A stretch of 10,499 bases of DNA from Thiobacillaceae bacterium (GTDB lineage: Bacteria; Pseudomonadota; Gammaproteobacteria; Burkholderiales; Thiobacillaceae). Position 1 is the stretch's first letter. Each line of letters begins with the position of its first letter. Positions 5,467 to 10,499 of the stretch are shown piece by piece. The stretch lies in the NCBI GenBank assembly GCA_024643305.1, contig JAHENE010000049.1:1-10499 (forward strand), written 5' to 3'. Both the position numbers and the translations under genes were made by a program. The notes under the pieces were generated by a model. The model saw nothing but the letters and a program-made list of their open reading frames with translations. It was not told the origin of the DNA and did no database searches.

Positions 5467-6802
5467 ACATAACAAGGGCGTAACTTAAACCAAGCGCTGC
5501 GCAGACACCAATGACTTTCATGATGTCCGCCTTGTATTTCCACAGCGCGATGAAAGCCGCAATGGCGACGACGAGCGAAAACCACTCGAATTTACCGCTG
5601 AATGGCGCAACTGCAGTGGCCTGAGGCCAGAAAGCATGCCAGGCGAAGAACATCGCCAGATTGAGTATTACGCCAACGACAGAGGCGGCAATCCCCGTCA
5701 GCGGCGCGGTATACCTGAGTTCATTGCGTGTGGCTTCCACCATCGGCCCCCCGGCCAGGATAAACAGGAAAGAAGGCATCAGGGTGAAGAAAGTCGCCAC
5801 CGCCGCACCAGCCAGCCCGGCAGCAATCGGGTTGCCGAGTACCTCTTTGCTGACACCGCCAAGATAGCCCACCCAAGTCACCACCATGATCAGCGGTCCC
5901 GGTGTGGTTTCGCCCAGCGCCAAACCATCCATCATCTGCGATCCAGACAGCCAGCCGAAATGTTCGACTCCACCCTGGTACACGTAGGGAAGCACGGCAT
6001 ACGCACCACCAATGGTGAGGAAGGCCGCCTTGGTAAAGAATGCCCCCATGTGACCAAGTGTCTCCTGGCCCCCGATGACAAACATGGCTACCAACCAGAC
6101 CAGCACGAAAACGACCAGTTTGAGTGCCAGCTTGCCCCACGAAAACTTGGCATGCGCAGGCGTCGGCGTATCGTCGTCGATCAGCGCGGGTCCATAAACC
6201 TTGGTGCTAGCACCGTGCCCACCTCCGCCCTTGAATTTTGCGGGTGCGACTTTACCCCCAATGGCACCGAGAATTCCTGCCGACAGCACAATCCAGGGGA
6301 AGCCGATATGGAAGAAGAAAATGCCAACAAAAGAGAGTGCCGCCATGCCCCACAAGACCTCGTTTTTCAATGCGCGTAAGCCGATGCGCCAGGCCGCAAA
6401 AAGCACCACCGCCACCACCGCCGGCTTGATGCCATAGAAGATTCCTTGTACCAGAGGCACATCACCATAGGACAGATACACCCCGGCCAACAGGGACAAC
6501 ATCCCAAACGCCGGCAGAAAGAACAGCACACCTGCCACTAGCGCACCACGAACGCCGTGCATCAGCCAAGCAATATAGATCGCAAGTTGAATCGCCTCGG
6601 GCCCAGGCAGCAGCATGCAGTAATTGAGCGCATGCAGATAACGATGCTCGGAAATCCAGCGGCGCTTCTCCACCAGTTCCTGATGCATCATGGCGATCTG
6701 TCCGGCGGGGCCGCCAAAGCTGATGAAGCCGAGTTTGAGCCAGTATTTGAATGCCTCGCCCAGGGTAACGGGAGCAGGTGCGCTTTGCGGTACAGTGTCC
6801 AC
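5465..6802 (-). CDS. chrA: chromate transporter, long-chain CHR family
   Basis: A 445-aa inner-membrane protein with two homologous CHR domains, the usual long-chain size. The N-terminal domain (about residues 12-190) has FISFGGPAGQIAMMHQELVE, YCMLLPGPEAIQLAIYIAWL and FFLPAFGMLSLLAGV. The C-terminal domain (about 225-440) has AAFLTIGGAYAVLPYVYQGG and LALGETTPGPLIMVVTWVGY. Characterised members export chromate driven by the membrane potential, and many relatives in unpolluted habitats probably have other oxyanion substrates. The start is GTG at 6802, supported by GGAGGG 6 bases upstream. The gene is followed by a rhodanese at 7 bases, a pairing I have seen with ChrA. It is preceded by a 143-base gap with hairpins that may hold the promoter of the chrA-rhodanese-SulP-anhydrase-SulP unit. 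No chrB regulator is in the window. Confidence 0.92.
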   Translation of the reverse strand: MDTVPQSAPAPVTLGEAFKYWLKLGFISFGGPAGQIAMMHQELVEKRRWISEHRYLHALNYCMLLPGPEAIQLAIYIAWLMHGVRGALVAGVLFFLPAFGMLSLLAGVYLSYGDVPLVQGIFYGIKPAVVAVVLFAAWRIGLRALKNEVLWGMAALSFVGIFFFHIGFPWIVLSAGILGAIGGKVAPAKFKGGGGHGASTKVYGPALIDDDTPTPAHAKFSWGKLALKLVVFVLVWLVAMFVIGGQETLGHMGAFFTKAAFLTIGGAYAVLPYVYQGGVEHFGWLSGSQMMDGLALGETTPGPLIMVVTWVGYLGGVSKEVLGNPIAAGLAGAAVATFFTLMPSFLFILAGGPMVEATRNELRYTAPLTGIAASVVGVILNLAMFFAWHAFWPQATAVAPFSGKFEWFSLVVAIAAFIALWKYKADIMKVIGVCAALGLSYALVM

Positions 6803-6808
6803 GAGTTG

Positions 6809-6814
6809 CCCTCC
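6809..6814 (-). promoter_or_regulatory. strong ribosome binding site of chrA
   Basis: GGAGGG on the minus strand, 6 bases before the GTG at 6802. It is a near-consensus site and the best in the minus-strand cluster, consistent with chrA being the first gene of its own transcription unit. Confidence 0.7.
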
Positions 6815-6890
6815 AAAAGAATGGATCAGTTTTTTAAAATTGCTTCGTTGCCAAGCTTGGACGGGGCACCGTCTTGCTGAAAAGACTTCA

Positions 6891-6911
6891 GGGCGCCGGG
6901 GGGTGGCGCCC
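6891..6911 (-). terminator. GC-rich hairpin, possible terminator after the TlpA-like gene
   Basis: GGGCGCC (6891-6897) and GGCGCCC (6905-6911) form a perfect 7-bp stem with a 7-base loop. On the minus strand it begins 35 bases after the TlpA-like stop. The following sequence, TGAAGTCTTTTCAGC, has only a short T run, so intrinsic termination would be weak. It could instead be a leader structure of chrA. Confidence 0.35.
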
Positions 6912-6922
6912 CGACGGAACTG

Positions 6923-6928
6923 ATTATA
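6923..6928 (-). promoter_or_regulatory. candidate -10 box upstream of chrA
   Basis: A perfect TATAAT on the minus strand, 120 bases upstream of the chrA start codon. The hexamers 16-18 bases upstream of it (around GCTTAG) are poor -35 matches, so the call rests on the -10 box and on the unusual size of the gap. Confidence 0.3.
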
Positions 6929-6945
6929 AGGACAAGGAACGGAAA

Positions 6946-7443
6946 CTAAGCACCGAACTGTTTATCCAGCGTGGTTTTGAGTTTGGCGAAATCCAGCTCG
7001 CCGATTTTCTTTTCCAGGATCGTGCCGTCCTTGCCGATGAGAAAGCTGGTAGGGGTAAGGCTGACATTGCCGAAAGCTGCTACCGCCTCGCCTTTGATAT
7101 CCAGCGCCACCGGAAAAGGCAGTTGCCGATCCTGTGCAAACTTGAGCACATAATTGGGCGGGTCGTAGGGCATCGCCACTGCGATGACGACAAGGCCTTT
7201 ATCCTTGTACTGCTTGTAGGTTTCGATGATGTCCGGCATTTCCTTGATGCACCCCGGGCAGGAAGTCGACCAGAAATTGACTAGCACCATCTTCCCGCGC
7301 AAATCATTCAGGCTGATTTTCTCGCCGGTAATTGTCGTGAAAGTTTGGGCCGGCGCACGCGGCTTCTCGATCAGCGTGTAAATCAGCACGCCGCCGATGA
7401 AGAAGGCGAACAGCGCGGTAACAATGAATTTTGTCTTGGTCAT
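6946..7443 (-). CDS. TlpA-like membrane-anchored thiol-disulfide oxidoreductase
   Basis: A 165-aa thioredoxin-fold protein of the TlpA/ResA type. One N-terminal hydrophobic segment (residues about 6-24) acts as an uncleaved anchor and puts the catalytic domain in the periplasm. The active site is CPGC at residues 62-65 within NFWSTSCPGCIKEMP, and the cis-proline is P131 in SLTPTSF. Family members use this site to reduce disulfides outside the cytoplasm, for example in cytochrome c or oxidase copper-site assembly; the partner here is unknown. The ATG overlaps the stop of the upstream gamma-anhydrase gene (ATGA) and has no strong ribosome site of its own, so translation is probably coupled. The stop is TAG at 6948-6946, followed by a gap with a hairpin. 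Confidence 0.9.
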   Translation of the reverse strand: MTKTKFIVTALFAFFIGGVLIYTLIEKPRAPAQTFTTITGEKISLNDLRGKMVLVNFWSTSCPGCIKEMPDIIETYKQYKDKGLVVIAVAMPYDPPNYVLKFAQDRQLPFPVALDIKGEAVAAFGNVSLTPTSFLIGKDGTILEKKIGELDFAKLKTTLDKQFGA

Positions 7444-7973
7444 GAGTAGGAGCGCATCAGCCTGATGTAATGTTCGGCGGAATAATTGAAATAGGCGATC
7501 TCTTCCGCCGTCAGTTCCCGCACCAGCTTGGCGGGCCGGCCCAGATACAAATAGCCGGACTCCAGCACTTTACCTTCCGGCACCAGCGAACCCGCCCCCA
7601 GCAGCACATGTTTTTTGACCAGCGCCCGATCGAGAATGATGGAACCCATGCCGATCAGGCACTCATCCTCGATTGTGCAGCCATGCAGGATGACCGTATG
7701 CCCCACCGTCACGCGCGCTCCCACGATAAGCGGCCCGCCTGTTGGATCGGCTGCCGTCTTGTGCGAAACGTGCAGCACGGAGTTGTCCTGGATGTTGGTA
7801 CTTTCGCCGATATAGATGTGATTCACATCACCGCGCACCACCGCGCCAGGCCACACCGAGGCGTTTTCTCCCAGCTTCACTTCGCCGATGACGGTGGCGC
7901 GCGGATGCACCCAGGCTCCGGGGGCCAGTTCGGGATGAATGCCGTTAAATGGGGTAATCGCCTGCGAATCCAT
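7440..7973 (-). CDS. CamH/YrdA-type gamma-carbonic anhydrase family protein
   Basis: A 177-aa hexapeptide-repeat protein. VVRGDVNHIYIGESTNIQDN and SVLHV carry R47, D49, Q62 and zinc ligand H68. TVGHTVILHGC carries H92 and H97, so the three-histidine zinc site is complete. The RGDVNxIxIG pattern, rather than RADE, puts it in the CamH/YrdA branch. The C terminus (GRPAKLVRELTAEEIAYFNY) is usual for that branch. Zinc binding is likely. Carbonic anhydrase activity is shown for some but not all relatives, so the enzymatic role is less certain than for the Cam-type copy at 2686-3246. Start is ATG at 7973, with no clear ribosome site. It is the first gene of the minus-strand group, divergent from prlC and overlapping the TlpA-like gene by 4 bases. 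Confidence 0.9.
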   Translation of the reverse strand: MDSQAITPFNGIHPELAPGAWVHPRATVIGEVKLGENASVWPGAVVRGDVNHIYIGESTNIQDNSVLHVSHKTAADPTGGPLIVGARVTVGHTVILHGCTIEDECLIGMGSIILDRALVKKHVLLGAGSLVPEGKVLESGYLYLGRPAKLVRELTAEEIAYFNYSAEHYIRLMRSYS

Positions 7974-7986
7974 ATGATCAAAATGG

Positions 7987-8017
7987 TTGAAATGCCTGCC
8001 AACTACCCAATTATAAT
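7987..8017 (+). promoter_or_regulatory. candidate promoter of prlC
   Basis: TTGAAA (7987-7992) and a perfect TATAAT (8012-8017) are separated by 19 bases, slightly longer than ideal. A start near 8024 would give a leader of about 55 bases before the prlC ATG. Confidence 0.45.
8010..8015 (-). promoter_or_regulatory. candidate -10 box for the CamH-TlpA pair, overlapping the prlC -10
   Basis: A perfect TATAAT on the minus strand, sharing four bases with the plus-strand TATAAT. Transcription would start near 8003, 30 bases before the CamH-type ATG. No good -35 box is seen, so this is tentative. Confidence 0.3.
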
Positions 8018-8037
8018 GACTCGGAGAGCTTTCCTAT

Positions 8038-8055
8038 GCGCCCTCCGCGCCCTCT
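8038..8055. repeat. two 9-base tandem units in the prlC leader
   Basis: GCGCCCTCC followed directly by GCGCCCTCT, differing at the last base, then GTGTAAATGCC. It lies between the prlC promoter candidate and its start codon. The pattern resembles C/T-rich intergenic sequences that are dispersed in some environmental bacterial genomes, which I recall only in general terms. Confidence 0.4.
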
Positions 8056-8079
8056 GTGTAAATGCCTTTAGGTTTAAAC

Positions 8080-10104
8080 ATGAATCCTTTGCTCGATTTT
8101 TCCGGCCTGCCGCGCTTCCCCGATATCCAACCCGAACACGTCACGCCTGCCGCGGATGAACTGCTGGCATCCTGCCGCAAAATCGTTGATGAAAGCGTTG
8201 CGGACAGAAGCGAACCTGACTGGAAAAGTTTTGTTGGCCCAATGGAAGATGCCAACGAGCACCTCTCCCGCGCCTGGGGTCAGGTCTCGCACCTGCACAG
8301 CGTAATGGACAGCCCGGAGCTGCGCGAGGCGTACAACGAAAACCTGCCCAAGATCACCCAGTACTACGCCGAACTGGGCCAGCATGAAGGTCTTTTCCGC
8401 AAATTCAAGGCGCTGAAAGATTCACCTGCCTATGCCTCCCTGACCGCAGCGCAGCAGAAAATCGTCGATAACGAATTGCGCGATTTCCGCTTGGGCGGTG
8501 CCGAGCTGCCGGACGCCAACAAGAAGCGCTTCATGGAGATCCAGCAGCAACTTGCCGCACTGTCCGCCAAATTCGAGGAAAACATCCTCGACGCCACCAA
8601 CGCCTTCGCGCATTACGTGGAAAACCGCGACGACCTTGCCGGCCTGCCCGAAGATGTCCTAGAGATGGCACGCGCCATGGCTGAAACAGACGCTAAACCC
8701 GGCTGGAAATTCACCCTGCACATGCCTTCCTACCTGCCAGTGATGCAGTACGCTGACAACCGTGGCCTGCGTGAAACCCTCTACCGGGCCTATGTCACCC
8801 GCGCTTCTGAATTCGGCCCGGCAAACCTCGACAATACCGGACTCATCCGCGACATCGTCAGGCTGCGCCGCGAGGCTGCCCGCATGCTGGGCTTCAACAA
8901 CTACGCCGAAGTTTCGCTGGAACCCAAGATGGCTGAAACCCCGGACCAGGTACTGGGTTTCCTCAATGAACTCGCCACCCGGGCAAAACCCTATGCCGAG
9001 CGCGACATGAGTGAGCTCCGTGAATTCTCCGCCAAAGAATTGGGGTTGGCGGATTTGCAGGCATGGGATATCGCCTACGCCAGCGAGCAATTGCGTGTGG
9101 CGCGTTACAGTTTCTCCGACAACGAGGTAAAGCAGTATTTTGCCGAGCCCAATGTGCTGACTGGCATGTTCAAGGTGGTGGAAACGATCTATGGCCTGGA
9201 TATTCGCCCGGCTAAAGCACCGGTATGGCACGCGGATGTGAAATTTTTCGACGTCAGCGACCACACCGGCAAGAAGATCGGTGAGTTCTACCTTGATCTG
9301 TATGCCCGTGCCAGCAAGCGCGGAGGCGCCTGGATGGATGATGCCATTACCCGCCGCCGCAAGAACGATGCCATCCAGACGCCAGTGGCCTATCTCAACT
9401 GCAACTACACTGCGCCGATAGGCGGCAAACCCGCACTATTCACACATGACGAAGTCATCACCCTGTTCCACGAATTCGGCCATGGCCTGCACCATCTGCT
9501 GACGAAAATCGAGGACCTAGGGGTGTCCGGCATCAACGGTGTGGAATGGGATGCGGTTGAACTGCCCTCGCAATTCATGGAAAACTTCTGCTGGGAATGG
9601 GATGTGTTGCGTCACATGGCCAAACATGTGGACACCGGCGCACCACTACCGCGCGAACTGTTCGACAAGATGCTGGCAGCCAAGAATTTCCAGGCCGGCA
9701 TGCAGACCATGCGCCAGATCGAGTTCTCGCTGTTCGACATGCACCTGCACCGCGACTTCGACCCCGATGGCGGCGAAAGTGCGTTGGACCTGCTGAACAT
9801 CATCCGAGCCCAGGTGGCAGTGGTCGTGCCTCCGGCCTATAACCGCTTCCCCAACAACTTCTCGCACATCTTTGCCGGCGGCTATTCCGCAGGTTATTAC
9901 AGCTATAAGTGGGCGGAAGTACTGTCGGCCGACGCCTATGCCCTGTTCGAGGAAAATGGCGTGCTCAACCCCGAGATCGGCCATCGCTTCTGGAGCGAAA
10001 TCCTCGCCCAGGGCGGCGCCCGTCCGGCCATCGAGTCCTTCAAGGCCTTCCGTGGACGCGAACCAACCATCGACGCCTTGCTGCGGCATAACGGCATGGG
10101 CTGA
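8080..10104 (+). CDS. prlC: oligopeptidase A, M3 family zinc metallopeptidase
   Basis: A 674-aa cytoplasmic peptidase, close in length to Escherichia coli OpdA/PrlC (680 aa). The zinc site is HEFGH at residues 464-468 (bases 9469-9483), with the third ligand E494 in VELPSQF. The C-terminal substrate-binding segment HIFAGGYSAGYYSYKWAEVL is also present. The N terminus NPLLDFSGLPRF and following PEHVTPA match the family start, which is why I chose ATG at 8080. It has an AGG 7 bases upstream, while the in-frame ATG at 8062 adds six unlikely residues. The enzyme degrades oligopeptides, including cleaved signal peptides, in the cytosol. It is divergent from the CamH-TlpA pair, with 106 bases between the two start codons, and is followed by a DUF4124-glutaredoxin gene 56 bases downstream. 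All catalytic residues are intact. Confidence 0.96.
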   Translation: MNPLLDFSGLPRFPDIQPEHVTPAADELLASCRKIVDESVADRSEPDWKSFVGPMEDANEHLSRAWGQVSHLHSVMDSPELREAYNENLPKITQYYAELGQHEGLFRKFKALKDSPAYASLTAAQQKIVDNELRDFRLGGAELPDANKKRFMEIQQQLAALSAKFEENILDATNAFAHYVENRDDLAGLPEDVLEMARAMAETDAKPGWKFTLHMPSYLPVMQYADNRGLRETLYRAYVTRASEFGPANLDNTGLIRDIVRLRREAARMLGFNNYAEVSLEPKMAETPDQVLGFLNELATRAKPYAERDMSELREFSAKELGLADLQAWDIAYASEQLRVARYSFSDNEVKQYFAEPNVLTGMFKVVETIYGLDIRPAKAPVWHADVKFFDVSDHTGKKIGEFYLDLYARASKRGGAWMDDAITRRRKNDAIQTPVAYLNCNYTAPIGGKPALFTHDEVITLFHEFGHGLHHLLTKIEDLGVSGINGVEWDAVELPSQFMENFCWEWDVLRHMAKHVDTGAPLPRELFDKMLAAKNFQAGMQTMRQIEFSLFDMHLHRDFDPDGGESALDLLNIIRAQVAVVVPPAYNRFPNNFSHIFAGGYSAGYYSYKWAEVLSADAYALFEENGVLNPEIGHRFWSEILAQGGARPAIESFKAFRGREPTIDALLRHNGMG

Positions 10105-10160
10105 ATTTTTCATTGATTTTGCCGTTAAGGCTTGTGTTAACTACCGTCCCAATGGCTAAC

Positions 10161-10499
10161 ATGAAAACGCTAACCGTTGTACTGATGTTGCTGGCTCTGC
10201 CTGCCTCCGCCGAGCAGGTTTACCGTTGGCTGGATGCGCAGGGAAATGTGAACTTCTCCGACCAGCCGCCGCCCCCGAGCGCCAAGAATGCCTCCGAGAA
10301 AAGCTATAAAAGCAACAGCATTGAGGGCCATATCACCCCTGAAATGTTGCAGGCCAAGCTAAGCAATCCGGTCACCCTTTACGCATCCCCAACCTGCGGC
10401 ACCCCCTGTGACCGGGTAAAAGCCCATCTTGCTCGCCGCAACATACCGTACGACAACAAAGATCCCTCTTCTGACAAAAATGCCGAGGCGGCCATACGC
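10161..10499 (+). CDS. exported DUF4124-glutaredoxin protein (N-terminal part)
   Basis: The frame is open to the window edge and 113 residues are visible. Residues 1-17 (MKTLTVVLMLLALPASA) form a signal peptide, with cleavage likely after ASA. Residues 18-38 (EQVYRWLDAQGNVNFSDQPP) are a DUF4124 motif, common in exported proteobacterial proteins. After a Ser/Lys-rich linker, residues about 69-113 begin a glutaredoxin fold: VTLYASPTCGTPCDRVKAHL, then RRNIPYDNKD. The active site has the form CGTPC (Cys79 and Cys83, three residues between) rather than the usual CxxC. A periplasmic thiol role is inferred. ATG at 10152 is in frame and would add three residues; neither start has a clear ribosome site. 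The gap after prlC (10105-10160) shows no obvious terminator. Confidence 0.85.
   Translation, partial: MKTLTVVLMLLALPASAEQVYRWLDAQGNVNFSDQPPPPSAKNASEKSYKSNSIEGHITPEMLQAKLSNPVTLYASPTCGTPCDRVKAHLARRNIPYDNKDPSSDKNAEAAIR

Larger units (their letters stand above)
6803..6945 (-). promoter_or_regulatory. chrA upstream gap with candidate promoter and structured leader
   Basis: This 143-base gap separates the TlpA-like gene from chrA, whereas the other genes of the cluster overlap or sit close together. On the minus strand it holds a perfect TATAAT at 6928-6923, which would place a transcription start near 6916. No convincing -35 box is present at the right spacing. A perfect 7-bp GC hairpin follows (6911-6891), then a smaller one (GACGG / CCGTC with a 4-base loop, 6873-6860), then an A/T-rich stretch and the chrA ribosome site. 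It may be a promoter with a structured leader, a terminator for the upstream pair, or both. Confidence 0.4.

Noticed and set aside
5636..6379. Plus-strand open frame (247 codons) antisense to chrA
   Set aside because: Low-complexity charged composition without motifs, opposite a clear CHR transporter.
8062..8079. Upstream in-frame ATG of prlC
   Set aside because: The residues MPLGLN do not fit the family N terminus and no ribosome site precedes it.
1..10499. tRNA, rRNA, CRISPR arrays, insertion sequences, attachment sites
   Set aside because: No cloverleaf-like, repeat-spacer or transposase signals were seen. Recognisable protein genes cover nearly all of the window.

Overview
The window looks like chromosomal DNA of a chemolithoautotrophic betaproteobacterium, of the Gallionella / Sulfuricella / Thiobacillus kind. 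This placement is an inference. It rests on a Rubisco-activation gene of the CbbO type at the left edge, carbonic anhydrase-like and SulP anion-transporter genes next to it, proteobacterial oligopeptidase A, and a DUF4124-glutaredoxin protein of a type I associate with betaproteobacteria. No rRNA, tRNA, CRISPR array, transposase or integrase was seen. Genes fill almost the whole window and no gene-free stretch exceeds 150 bases.

Layout. (1) 2-1030, plus strand: the 3' end of cbbO, then a 98-aa conserved-looking protein of unknown function, 9 bases apart. (2) 1037-7973, minus strand, transcribed right to left: a CamH/YrdA-type gamma-carbonic anhydrase homologue, a membrane-anchored TlpA-like thioredoxin (ATGA overlap), a 143-base structured gap, a long CHR-family transporter (chrA), a single-domain rhodanese, a SulP transporter whose STAS domain is broken by a frameshift, a Cam-type gamma-carbonic anhydrase (GTGA overlap with the STAS reading frame) and a second, intact SulP-STAS transporter. 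Its stop codon faces the plus-strand genes only 6 bases away. (3) 7974-8079: a short divergent promoter region with interlocking -10 boxes. (4) 8080-10499, plus strand: oligopeptidase A (prlC), then the first 113 codons of an exported DUF4124-glutaredoxin protein that runs off the window.

How the genes may work together. The strongest biological reading is an inorganic-carbon handling cluster beside a Rubisco-activase gene. SulP proteins include bicarbonate transporters, natural SulP-carbonic anhydrase fusions are known, and here a SulP gene and a Cam-type anhydrase with a complete set of catalytic residues are separate genes coupled by a 4-base overlap. A competing reading is a sulfur-oxyanion / chromate module: SulP sulfate transport, ChrA and rhodanese. 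The sequence alone does not decide between them. The most concrete anomaly is the second SulP gene. It has lost about 19 bases at the start of its STAS domain, which shifts the frame and leaves a detached STAS reading frame that has its own ATG and Shine-Dalgarno-like sequence.
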